Source: Pseudomonadales bacterium
GTDB lineage: Bacteria > Pseudomonadota > Gammaproteobacteria > Pseudomonadales > JAHRWD01
Reading direction: 5' to 3'
NCBI GenBank assembly: GCA_019090315.1
Contig: JAHRWD010000121.1
Span: 1-36,570 of the forward strand
Length of the DNA: 36,570 nt
In this document: in pieces, positions 26,364-33,730 of the stretch
Layout: each line of letters opens with the position of its first letter
Position numbering within the stretch: position 1 is the first letter of the stretch
Notes under the pieces: model-generated
Told to the model about the DNA's origin: nothing
What the model saw: only the letters and a program-made list of their open reading frames with translations
Database searches by the model: none
Translations under genes and position numbers: made by a program

Positions 26364-26529
26364 ATTAACCGACATACTGCTGGATACGCTGAAATTGACC
26401 GATGAAGTTAAAAAGCTCAATAAGCTGACTGAAAAGCTGGCGGAACGAACCATCGATATGGACAAACGACTGGTTCGAATTGAGACCATGATTGAGATCG
26501 CTCAAACTCCACCTAGAATTGGCAAATAG
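26356..26529 (+). CDS. 57-residue coiled-coil protein coupled to the RHH gene
   Basis: A short frame starting ATG 26356 inside the last codons of the RHH gene (overlap ATGGCTAA) and ending TAG at 26527-26529. The product begins MAKLTDILLDTLKLTDEVKK and continues as a charged helix with heptad leucines ('LNKLTEKLAERTIDMDKRL', 'VRIETMIEIAQ'), ending 'PPRIGK'. It looks like a single long amphipathic helix suited to dimerisation or to wrapping on the RHH protein's C-terminal helix. It has no hydrophobic segment, so it is not a membrane-type toxin. No family is recognised. Coupling to the RHH gene strongly supports it being real despite its size. Confidence 0.75.
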   Translation: MAKLTDILLDTLKLTDEVKKLNKLTEKLAERTIDMDKRLVRIETMIEIAQTPPRIGK

Positions 26530-26697
26530 TATGGCAGCGTGACTAGATGAAGCAGGCGCCCACACAATAAATGAACAACAATCAGGTTGAGACGGTACCT
26601 CTTCAGTGCTGAAATCAGCTACGTACTTCTCGCATTCACAGGAATGCGCCTTTCATATGCAGGTCAATTACCTCGCTTCGTCTTATAAGCATTTCAA

Positions 26698-27423
26698 ATG
26701 AGCACTGAACTTCAAACCATTCCACTATTAAACCTGGCGGTCATTCTGGTGCCGGTAGCACTGGTGATTGCCATACTGTTTCGCTGGTCACTTCATGGCC
26801 TGAATGCGCTCTATTCGGTAGGGCGTATGGCGCTGCAACTGGCGTTGGTCGGGTTTCTGCTGACCACTATTTTTAATACACAAAACCCCTGGCTGGTAGT
26901 GTCGGTATTAACCGTGATGGTGCTGGCGGCCAGCTGGATTGCTCTGGGTACTGCGGAACAGCATCGCAGATCGCTTTATGGTCGTGCTTTGCTATCGATA
27001 GGGCTTTGCGGAGGCGCTGTGCTTTGGCTGGTAGTAATGGTTGTACTCAGGGAAGATTCGCTATTTGTGCCTCAAGTCGTGATTCCGTTGGCGGGAATGA
27101 TCTTTGCGGGGGCAATGAACAGTATCAGTCTGGCGGTGGAGCGGTTACAAACAGAGCTGAGCAGTGGCCAGTCCGTTAATGCAGCTCGAAATATTGCCAT
27201 GCAGACCGCGATGATTCCAGTGATCAACTCTATGTTTGCGGTGGGGCTGGTATCGCTACCGGGTATGATGACCGGGCAGATCCTCTCGGGCGTGTCGCCT
27301 TTGGTTGCGGTGCGTTACCAGGTGGTGGTGATGTGCATGCTGTTTGGGGCATCGGGTATGGCAACTGCTCTGTTTTTAAAGTTGGCTTTGCCATTGATGC
27401 GAACTAAGAGCCGCGGGGCGTGA
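26698..27423 (+). CDS. fetB: FetB/UPF0014-family ABC permease, no adjacent ATPase
   Basis: A 241-residue membrane protein of the UPF0014 (FetB, YbbM) family, with about seven hydrophobic helices. Family landmarks are 'GRMALQLALVGFLLTTIF', 'VIPLAGMIFAGAMNSISLA' near residues 130-148 and 'LVSLPGMMTGQILSGVSP' (about 203-220). In E. coli FetB pairs with ATPase FetA in iron export that protects against peroxide. Here no ATPase gene lies on either side: upstream is the RHH pair and downstream a convergent crotonase gene. The subunit may use an ATPase encoded elsewhere. Start ATG 26698 lacks a strong ribosome-binding site but is the only reasonable one. Confidence 0.88.
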   Translation: MSTELQTIPLLNLAVILVPVALVIAILFRWSLHGLNALYSVGRMALQLALVGFLLTTIFNTQNPWLVVSVLTVMVLAASWIALGTAEQHRRSLYGRALLSIGLCGGAVLWLVVMVVLREDSLFVPQVVIPLAGMIFAGAMNSISLAVERLQTELSSGQSVNAARNIAMQTAMIPVINSMFAVGLVSLPGMMTGQILSGVSPLVAVRYQVVVMCMLFGASGMATALFLKLALPLMRTKSRGA

Positions 27424-27507
27424 GCGAAAGAAATAATGTTGTTGGAGTGCTAGCTTGTCGTTTCGCTGAAAATCGCACGGTGAATGTCTATGCCTGAACA
27501 GGATCGA

Positions 27508-28335
27508 CTAATCCGTAAAATGGGCTGAGCGTTCTTCAAGTACAGCCGTCACCGCTTCCTTCTGGTTTGGCATACCGATAACTCCATCCTGCACCTCTGA
27601 TTCCATAAGCAGCCCAGCCTCGGCAGACAGGTAATTTGCAGCATTGAATAGTCGCTTATTGCCCCGTATCGCCTGTGGGTTTTTTGAGGCTATTTCACGG
27701 GCTGTATCAAAGGCAAGTGCGAGTGGATCATCCACGATACGTGTTACAAAACCATATTCCAGCGCTTCCTGTGCTGAGAAAATTCTGCCGGTATAGGACA
27801 GCTCACGCACAATATCCTCCCGAGCAAGGTGACGCATCAGCTGCGTGCCTGCCATATCGGGAACCAGGCCCCATTTGATCTCCATGATTGAAAAGCGGGT
27901 ATTGGGCGCGGCGTAGCGTATATCCGCTCCCAGAGCTAGCTGAAATCCGCCGCCAAAAGCTACACCATGTACCGCTGCGATAACCGGCATGGGAAGATCT
28001 CGCCACATCCACACCGCGTGCTGGAAGTAGTTGGCTATGCCGTGGCTTCGTGTGACGAGTGGTTCAGGCTGGGGTTTAGGTTGATCGTTTGAATCTTCGT
28101 TGGGGTTGCCGTCAGCAACCATATCGGAGAAGTTACCCATATCCAGCCCCGCACAGAATGCTTTTCCAGTGCCGGATAACACCACCACACGTACTTCAGG
28201 CAGGCTGCATAACTTCTCGCCTACCTCGGTAATAGCTGAAAACATACCACTATCTAGCGCATTCATTTTATTGCTACGAACCAGGCGTACATCGGCAACG
28301 CCGTCAGTTATTTCAAGGGTGATTCGATCTTCCAT
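27508..28335 (-). CDS. Crotonase-family enoyl-CoA hydratase/isomerase
   Basis: A 275-residue crotonase-fold enzyme acting on acyl-CoA thioesters. The first oxyanion-hole segment is 'GKAFCAGLDMGNFSD' (about residues 57-71) and the second 'AAVHGVAFGGGFQLALGADI' (about 119-138). The catalytic stretch reads 'IMEIKWGLVPDMAGTQLM': E is present in the first position, while the second hydratase Glu is replaced by Asp. That is the arrangement of dienoyl-CoA isomerases and other isomerase-like members rather than classical hydratase. A polar insertion near 75-90 is rich in N, D, P. It converges on the permease gene. A palindrome-bearing promoter region lies upstream. The substrate cannot be deduced. 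Confidence 0.9.
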   Translation of the reverse strand: MEDRITLEITDGVADVRLVRSNKMNALDSGMFSAITEVGEKLCSLPEVRVVVLSGTGKAFCAGLDMGNFSDMVADGNPNEDSNDQPKPQPEPLVTRSHGIANYFQHAVWMWRDLPMPVIAAVHGVAFGGGFQLALGADIRYAAPNTRFSIMEIKWGLVPDMAGTQLMRHLAREDIVRELSYTGRIFSAQEALEYGFVTRIVDDPLALAFDTAREIASKNPQAIRGNKRLFNAANYLSAEAGLLMESEVQDGVIGMPNQKEAVTAVLEERSAHFTD

Positions 28336-28395
28336 ATTGTTCTCCCGGTATTTAGAAGGAAGGTTCTGACTTCACTAATATGATCCTGATGAAAG

Positions 28396-28431
28396 AGTAT
28401 AAAACTAGATGTGATCACTTTGCGATATCAC
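28396..28431 (-). promoter_or_regulatory. Possible promoter/operator before the crotonase gene
   Basis: On the minus strand a -10 hexamer TATACT (28401-28396) lies about 60 bp before the start codon. Just upstream is the palindrome GTGATCAC (28411-28418), with a second inverted half ATCAC at 28427-28431. The repeat sits where a repressor would overlap the promoter. No good -35 was found. Confidence 0.3.
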
Positions 28432-28545
28432 TAAGATCTGATTTGGAAAACAAAGCTATAAACACAATTTCGTACAAATATAATTCGCTGCTTCAAGGCT
28501 TATCCCCCTGAGTTCAGTTAAAATATCAAAAAAAGAGTGAACCAA

Positions 28546-28686
28546 ATGTTTGGTAGTTTCGGGTATATCGTCAATCTGAGAAAGCTGGTAGGCCTGCTTG
28601 TTGTATCAGTAGTTTGTACTGGCAGTTACCCTGTATTTGCAGGTATAGATGAGCGGCTTTCTGTTCGTTCTTGCATTCAGTTTTAA
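28546..28686 (+). CDS. Possible 46-residue exported peptide or truncated secreted protein
   Basis: In the 370-bp gap between the crotonase and SDR genes, ATG 28546 opens a 46-codon frame ending TAA 28684-28686. The product has a convincing signal peptide: basic start 'NLRKL', hydrophobic core 'VGLLVVSVVCTG', and a cleavage site after 'SYPVFA'. Only about 14 residues remain ('GIDERLSVRSCIQF'). An AGAG site lies 8-9 bases upstream. It may be a small secreted peptide or the surviving 5' end of a lost exported protein. The rest of the gap shows only the crotonase promoter region and AT-rich sequence. Confidence 0.4.
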   Translation: MFGSFGYIVNLRKLVGLLVVSVVCTGSYPVFAGIDERLSVRSCIQF

Positions 28687-28705
28687 TATTTAGGGAGATT
28701 AAAAA

Positions 28706-29410
28706 ATGGACGTTGAAGGAAAAAAAGCAATTGTCTTTGGTGGTACGTCCGGTATCGGGTTAGCTACTGCAAAACAACTCGCTGCTTTAGGTGCAGAGGT
28801 GATCGCTATAAGTCGTGAACCCGAAAAATCGGGGGATCTTTCCGCTGGTATTAGCCTGAAAAAATGTGATGTCCGGGATGGCGATGCACTGTCGAAGCTT
28901 TTTCAGGAGTGCGCACCCTTTGATATTCTGGTCAGTACCGCAACTGGTGGTTCTCGTGCATTTGGCCCATTCCTTGAAATGGATATGGATGGCTACAAAG
29001 CATCCTTTGATAAACTCTGGGGATACGCTAATGTGGTGCGCTACGGTGCAGAACACATGAGCGAACAGGGCTCCATAGTTATCGTCAGCGGCGCACCGGC
29101 TCGTAAATGCAATCCCGGCCAGGTGGCTCTGTCATCGGTTGGTGGTGCGGTTGAAGCCTTTGTTCGTGCAGTTGCACCGGAAATTGCGCCACGTCGATTG
29201 AATGTGATGTCTCCTGGTCAAATTGATACACCGATGATGCCGTTGGAAGGCGATGCACGCAAAGCGATGTTTGAACAATCCACTAAAGGTAATGCAATTC
29301 CCCGTGCAGGCAGTGCCGACGAAGCCGCGATGGCGATCCTGTTTCTAATCCAGAATGATTTTGTGACCGGCACTACCGTGGATGTGGATGGCGGATGGCT
29401 TCTTTCCTGA
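28706..29410 (+). CDS. SDR-fold protein lacking the catalytic Tyr/Lys
   Basis: A 234-residue short-chain dehydrogenase/reductase fold. The cofactor loop 'VFGGTSGIGLATAKQLA' (residues 10-26) and the terminal 'FVTGTTVDVDGGWLLS' are canonical, as is 'LNVMSPGQIDTPMM' after the active site. The active-site helix reads 'GQVALSSVGGAVEAFVRAVA': aligned on the usual Y-x-x-x-K-A-A-L-E pattern, the Tyr position is Leu and the Lys position is Gly. Ordinary SDR catalysis is therefore not expected; it may bind NAD(P) in a regulatory or structural role or use other residues. An AGGGAGA ribosome-binding site precedes the ATG. A tract of nine T lies about 30 bp after the stop codon, with no clear stem. Confidence 0.87.
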   Translation: MDVEGKKAIVFGGTSGIGLATAKQLAALGAEVIAISREPEKSGDLSAGISLKKCDVRDGDALSKLFQECAPFDILVSTATGGSRAFGPFLEMDMDGYKASFDKLWGYANVVRYGAEHMSEQGSIVIVSGAPARKCNPGQVALSSVGGAVEAFVRAVAPEIAPRRLNVMSPGQIDTPMMPLEGDARKAMFEQSTKGNAIPRAGSADEAAMAILFLIQNDFVTGTTVDVDGGWLLS

Positions 29411-29471
29411 TGCATCGAATGGCTACTATAGTTGTTTGTTCGGTTTTTTTTTACCCTTGTAACGATAAAAA

Positions 29472-30965
29472 ATGTCCTATTTTCGTAGTATCTCAGTTGT
29501 TTTAGTTTGTGTCATAGGTGGAGCTTTCACTCCAAAAATTAACGCTACACCCTGGACCTCAACCGAGGATTCGCGGCTACGCATAGCATTACAGCGTGTC
29601 ACTGATGCAGGCTTGATTGATCTGCCAATAACCAACTGGCCTATCGCCTGGGCAGATATCAAGTATGGCCTCGATCATCTGAGCTGGGATCAGGTTGACC
29701 CAGCACAGGAAAACTCTGTCCAGACCTCGCTTCAATATATCCGTAAACAACTTGCTCGCACTTATGAAATAGAGCCGGGTGGTTCCAGGAACAGCATTAA
29801 TTATGGTTTGTCGGCGGCTAACACATCTAGCCTGTTTAACGCCTACGGTCACGCTGTTGAGCAAGGGGCCATTGCAGAAATTGGCTCCGAGTGGCAAAAC
29901 GAAGTATTCAGCGCAGGGCTGATGGTTCAATATGCAACTGATCCGATCGACCAAAAAAATTGGCGCTTCGATGGATCGTACGTTGCCGCTACTCTGGGCA
30001 ACTGGATTTTTTCAGTGGGCGCAAACGAACGCTGGTGGGGCCCCGGTTGGCAATCGAGTTTAATCCTCTCCAATAATGCGAGACCTGTTCCAGCAGTATC
30101 CTTTAATCGCGCAGTCTCCTATGCGCCTGAGTCAAAGTGGTTGAGCTGGATAGGCCCATGGCACCTTACCTCTTTTATAGGTCAGTTAGAGGGTGACAGG
30201 GCAGTACCCCAGGCAAAATTATGGAGTATGCGGCTGAGTTTTAAACCCTTTTCTTCAAATCTGGAGATTGGCTTGTCCCGTTCTGCCCAATGGGGTGGAG
30301 AAGGGCGACCTGAATCATTTTCTGAGTTTTTTAAAGTCCTGACCACAAAAGGCGAAAACACGGCAAACGAAGCAGGGAACCAGCTGGGTGGGTTTGATCT
30401 ACGCTATGCATGGGCTACATCCCATGCATTGGCTGCTGTATACGGGCAATTGATCGGTGAAGATGAAGCGGGTTACTTACCCTCCAGAAAAATATTTATG
30501 GGTGGTCTGGAGCTCTCTGGAATAGCGATTAAACAAAGTTATCTAAACTTTTTTCTGGAATATTCGGATACTTTGTCTGGCAGGATAGTTGAAGACGACC
30601 TGCCCAATTATGCCTATGAACATCATACCTACAAAAGTGGGTATCGTTATCGTAGCCGCTCGATGGGTAGCTCTTTTGATAACGATTCAAGGAGCGTCAC
30701 CCTCGGTGGATCGCTGATCGATAGCGAAGGTGCAGTTTGGCGGGCGGCCATTAGCCAGCTTGACCTGAATACGGATGATATTGCTGCAGGAAATAAAGTA
30801 TCGATGCAGCGTCAAAAGTTGCATCATTTTATGGCAAGCCATCAACGTTCGATAATGGCAGCGCAGCTTGATATTGGTTTTGAGTGGAGCTCAACAATAC
30901 CCGACACAACCCTAACAGGGTCAGATAAGTTTGGTATTTATATGAGTATCGATTACCGGATTTAA
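29472..30965 (+). CDS. Wzi-like capsule-assembly outer-membrane barrel
   Basis: A 497-residue exported protein of the Capsule assembly Wzi family. A signal peptide (about residues 1-25, ending 'KINA') precedes a helical N-terminal part ('RLRIALQRVTDAGLIDLP', 'WADIKYGLDHLS'). The family hallmark follows near residues 180-205 ('WIFSVGANERWWGPGWQSSL', then 'ILSNNARPVPAVSFNRA'). The rest is a long series of aromatic-rich strands ending in 'FGIYMSIDYRI', fitting an 18-stranded barrel. In E. coli Wzi is a lectin that fixes K30 capsule to the surface. No polysaccharide biosynthesis or export gene is in the window, so this copy is detached from any capsule locus and its ligand is open. Confidence 0.87.
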   Translation: MSYFRSISVVLVCVIGGAFTPKINATPWTSTEDSRLRIALQRVTDAGLIDLPITNWPIAWADIKYGLDHLSWDQVDPAQENSVQTSLQYIRKQLARTYEIEPGGSRNSINYGLSAANTSSLFNAYGHAVEQGAIAEIGSEWQNEVFSAGLMVQYATDPIDQKNWRFDGSYVAATLGNWIFSVGANERWWGPGWQSSLILSNNARPVPAVSFNRAVSYAPESKWLSWIGPWHLTSFIGQLEGDRAVPQAKLWSMRLSFKPFSSNLEIGLSRSAQWGGEGRPESFSEFFKVLTTKGENTANEAGNQLGGFDLRYAWATSHALAAVYGQLIGEDEAGYLPSRKIFMGGLELSGIAIKQSYLNFFLEYSDTLSGRIVEDDLPNYAYEHHTYKSGYRYRSRSMGSSFDNDSRSVTLGGSLIDSEGAVWRAAISQLDLNTDDIAAGNKVSMQRQKLHHFMASHQRSIMAAQLDIGFEWSSTIPDTTLTGSDKFGIYMSIDYRI

Positions 30966-31045
30966 TAGTCTTCTGCCTTATTGCCGTGAAGCTTCTGCTA
31001 AAAGTGTTTATCAGCGAGTATTAACAAACCCAGGGGAAAAGGATT

Positions 31046-32239
31046 ATGAAACCACTTCAGGATTTACTGGTTATTGAACTCGCCACTATGGTCACTGCAT
31101 CATTGGCAACCATGATGATGGCTGACCAGGGTGCTCGGGTCATTAAAATCGAGCCAATTGAAGGTGGTGACCCTATGCGCTATCTCGGACATAACAAGGG
31201 CAATATTTCAGCCCTGTTTGCCAACTGTAACCGTGGCAAAGAGTCGATCTGCGTTGACTTAAAACAGCAGGCCGGGCAAGAACTGGTTACCGCTTTGATG
31301 CTAAAGGCGGACGTGGTGATATCCAACTTTCGCCCCGGAGTTATGGATCAGCTTAACCTCGGCAGTGAGGCGCTCAGGGCAAAAAATCCAGATCTGATCT
31401 ACTGCGCGATTACCGGTTTTGGAACAGATGGGCCTATGGCGGATGCGCCAGCCTATGACCCTATTATGCAGGCTCACCTTGGCTTTGCCGACGTGCAACG
31501 GGACGACGAACCGGCACTGGTCAAAAACCTGGTGTGCGACAAAGTCACCGCCTACACCGCTTGTCAGGCAGTTACCGCCGCGCTACTGGTTCGCGAGAAA
31601 ACGGGTGTTGGTCAACATATTGATATCTCGATGATGGATGCGGGCCTGTTTTTTCTATTCCCCGATGGTTATATGGCACACACGCTGCTGGATGAAGATC
31701 AGGTTGCAGGGCCAGAAATCAGGGATGGCTATCGCTCCATTTCAACTTCCGATGGCGAAATTACCATCTCTGCAGCAACCCAAAAACAGGTGCTGGGTAT
31801 TGTAAAAGCGATCGGGCGAACCGATCTGTTGGAGCAGGAAAACCTTCCAGCTCTGATTGAGCTGGTTCAGGACAGGCCTGCATTTCGCGAGCTATATGCC
31901 GATGCCATTGCAGATATGACTACAGAGCAAGCGCTGAAACGATTAAGAGAAGCCGATGTGCCCAGCGCAAAATGCCTGGATGCCCGGGAGGTGCTCGATC
32001 ATCCGCAACTGGCTGCCAACGATACCATTGAGGTGATCCAGCATCCGCTGATGGGAGAGATGAGAACTATTCGATCCCCAACAAGGTTTGGTGGTGAGCA
32101 GCTACCTCTGTCAAAGAACTGCCCGGCCCTTGGCGAAGATACCTATAGCGTGATGCAGGAGTTAGGGTTGTCCGCCGATGAGATCAGGAATCTGGAAGAC
32201 AACAAAACAATTGGTAAGTCTGCCCAAGCTTTCACCTGA
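31046..32239 (+). CDS. Family III CoA transferase (CaiB/BaiF)
   Basis: A 397-residue CoA transferase of the CaiB/BaiF/formyl-CoA-transferase family. Recognisable segments are 'LLVIELATMVTASLATMMMA', 'GARVIKIEPIEGGDPMR', 'NFRPGVMDQLNLGSEALRA', 'YCAITGFGTDGPMADAPAYD' and 'HIDISMMDAGLFFLF'. The catalytic aspartate is expected in 'LVCDKVTAYTACQA' (about residue 168), matching Asp169 of formyl-CoA transferase. Length is typical. A good ribosome-binding site (GGGGAAAAGGA) precedes the ATG. It may activate an acid by CoA transfer for degradation alongside the crotonase and dienoyl-CoA reductase genes nearby. A degraded dienoyl-CoA-reductase fragment begins six bases after its stop codon. Confidence 0.93.
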   Translation: MKPLQDLLVIELATMVTASLATMMMADQGARVIKIEPIEGGDPMRYLGHNKGNISALFANCNRGKESICVDLKQQAGQELVTALMLKADVVISNFRPGVMDQLNLGSEALRAKNPDLIYCAITGFGTDGPMADAPAYDPIMQAHLGFADVQRDDEPALVKNLVCDKVTAYTACQAVTAALLVREKTGVGQHIDISMMDAGLFFLFPDGYMAHTLLDEDQVAGPEIRDGYRSISTSDGEITISAATQKQVLGIVKAIGRTDLLEQENLPALIELVQDRPAFRELYADAIADMTTEQALKRLREADVPSAKCLDAREVLDHPQLAANDTIEVIQHPLMGEMRTIRSPTRFGGEQLPLSKNCPALGEDTYSVMQELGLSADEIRNLEDNKTIGKSAQAFT

Positions 32240-32244
32240 TCCAG

Positions 32245-32340
32245 CCAATACCCCAAACTATCTGACCCGCTGGCTCTCGGATACCCAAAGCTGCGCGGCC
32301 GAACCGTCATGGGCTCTATACGCACAGGGCTACAGCTTGA
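32245..32340 (+). pseudogene. Remnant of the 5' end of a FadH-type reductase gene
   Basis: These 96 bp align without gaps to 33745-33840, the 5' part of the intact dienoyl-CoA reductase gene, with 18 mismatches by my count (about 81% identity). The matching frame reads 'QYPKLSDPLALGYPKLRGRT' against 'QYPKLLEPLDLGYTKLRSRT', with 21 of 30 residues identical over the whole match. It lacks the start codon and stops resembling the gene after 32340. It sits directly behind the CoA-transferase gene. The rest of the 220-bp gap (to 32459) shows no other gene. Confidence 0.8.
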
Positions 32341-32459
32341 TGTTGGGTTTGAATTCCATCACAGCTCTGACAGCTAAACCTCGCGAAAACAGATAACAGA
32401 CGCTATATATAACCGGTAGGTTTCCGATTGTTAGCGCGTAATGTTTAGGGATCAAGTCA

Positions 32460-33143
32460 ATGCGTAGAATAGTATTCAGCTGTTTGTTTATACCGTTGCT
32501 GTATAGCTCCTCGTTAATGGCGATCAATAAGTGCGTTGACGGCAACGGCCGAATTTCGTTTCAGGATACGCCCTGCGTCGGAGCAGCTTCCGCATCGACC
32601 GTTGTAACCCAACCGGCGCCAAAGACCAGCGATAATGGTGTCAAAATTGTCGATTTGAATGTCGGGAAAAACAAACAGTTTTCGATTGGTTTACCGTCAG
32701 AGTGGAACACTACCGTAAAGACACCCCCAGGTATCCGCGCTCCAACACTGCGCGCTCAGCCCAAAACCGGTTCTGACCTGGTTTTGCTTATGACCTTTAT
32801 CCCTGATCAACGGGCATTTTTTGGCGGGCCTTCGATACTGCCTCAAGTAATGTCGGAAATAGAAAGAAATCATCAAACCAACCCGAATGAACAAAAACTG
32901 GCCTCCTCAAAGATTGAACAGATCATTGGAAAAGAGAGCGGTGAACTGATTACCTATCTGGATAAATCGCTGTCGAACAAAGCGAGCTTGCCGAAAGGTG
33001 AGTTTATGATCGTCTCCGAGGGTGCGGTTATTATCGACAAAGTCATCGTTAAGATAACCATTTTGACTAACGATGTTCGTTCGCCCAACTACAAGAAAGC
33101 CTTCGCCGCAATTCATGCGATTATTTCGAAGAAAAACGCGTAG
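32460..33143 (+). CDS. Exported DUF4124-domain protein
   Basis: A 227-residue secreted protein. A signal peptide (about residues 1-21, 'FSCLFIPLLYSSSLMA') is followed by a short DUF4124 module, 'INKCVDGNGRISFQDTPC', with its two conserved cysteines probably disulfide-bonded in the periplasm. The remaining 180 residues ('KQFSIGLPSEWNTTVKTPPG', 'DLVLLMTFIPDQRAFFGGPS', 'GELITYLDKSLSNK', 'GEFMIVSEGAVIIDKVIVKI') read as a mixed beta domain like lipid-binding or PsbP/DUF1795-type folds, but I cannot assign it. The start follows no strong ribosome-binding site. It lies between the reductase remnant and a small monooxygenase gene. Confidence 0.78.
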   Translation: MRRIVFSCLFIPLLYSSSLMAINKCVDGNGRISFQDTPCVGAASASTVVTQPAPKTSDNGVKIVDLNVGKNKQFSIGLPSEWNTTVKTPPGIRAPTLRAQPKTGSDLVLLMTFIPDQRAFFGGPSILPQVMSEIERNHQTNPNEQKLASSKIEQIIGKESGELITYLDKSLSNKASLPKGEFMIVSEGAVIIDKVIVKITILTNDVRSPNYKKAFAAIHAIISKKNA

Positions 33144-33182
33144 TATTACGACAGCTTTTTTCCTGCTGCTGAGCTTGAGCCA

Positions 33183-33461
33183 TTGTCTAAAATCACCTTA
33201 CAAGGTCATATCATTGTGCCCTGCGCCGATCTCGAATCGGTAGAGAGTGCGGTGTCAAATCATATAGAACTGACCCGTGCAGAGGATGGCTGCCTTGTTT
33301 TTGAGGTTGTTCAGGATTCAGAAAATAAAAATCGATTCAACGTTTATGAAGAGTTTGTCGATCAGAACTCCTTTTCCTCGCACCAGCAACGGGTTGGTCA
33401 ATCGGCCTGGGGAAAGATAACGGTTAATGTGGAACGTCATTATCAAATTACAGAAGAGTAG
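33183..33461 (+). CDS. ABM-family monooxygenase-like protein
   Basis: A 92-residue dimeric alpha-beta barrel (antibiotic biosynthesis monooxygenase/YgiN type). Visible landmarks are the first strand 'ITLQGHIIVP', helix 'DLESVESAVSNHIELTRAE', then 'GCLVFEVVQD', and 'NRFNVYEEFVDQNSFSSHQQ', in which the family's E-x-[FY] and H residues appear. YgiN-type members oxidise quinols or handle small oxidised metabolites. The frame is open from the upstream gene's stop codon and contains no ATG before the domain, so TTG 33183 with a GAG-rich leader is the probable start. It may be coupled to the DUF4124 gene 39 bp upstream. Confidence 0.82.
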   Translation: MSKITLQGHIIVPCADLESVESAVSNHIELTRAEDGCLVFEVVQDSENKNRFNVYEEFVDQNSFSSHQQRVGQSAWGKITVNVERHYQITEE

Positions 33462-33586
33462 GGCGATCGGCACTTGCTAGTTGCTTCACTCTGGGCTCGT
33501 TGGCTCCTCCTTGTCTCCCCCTCTCCGATATCGACTCATGACCGGAAGATGTAATCTCCTGGCCCATCTATCCCGCGTTAAATAAC

Positions 33587-33604
33587 ACAGGCCCCTGCGC
33601 CTGT
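33587..33604 (+). terminator. Weak hairpin after the ABM gene
   Basis: ACAGGC (33587-33592) pairs perfectly with GCCTGT (33599-33604) around a six-base loop; only a few T follow. It lies in the 269-bp gap before the FadH-type gene, which holds no other gene. Confidence 0.3.
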
Positions 33605-33730
33605 TTGTCGCACCTTTTCGTCGCGTTTCTAATCAATGTTTTACCAGAGTGATTTTGCGCTGAACCTGAGGCACAATGGTTTCCAGCCAATAATAAGAAC
33701 TCAGAATAGCCAACCAGAGTGAAAATCATT

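Noticed and set aside
27444..27453. GAGTGCTAG resembling half a CIRCE element
   Set aside because: No matching TTAGCACTC arm lies 9 bp upstream and no chaperone gene is near.
27415..27466. AGCGAAA/TTTCGCT inverted repeat between convergent genes as a terminator
   Set aside because: Loop of about 30 bases and no T-run, so intrinsic termination is not supported.
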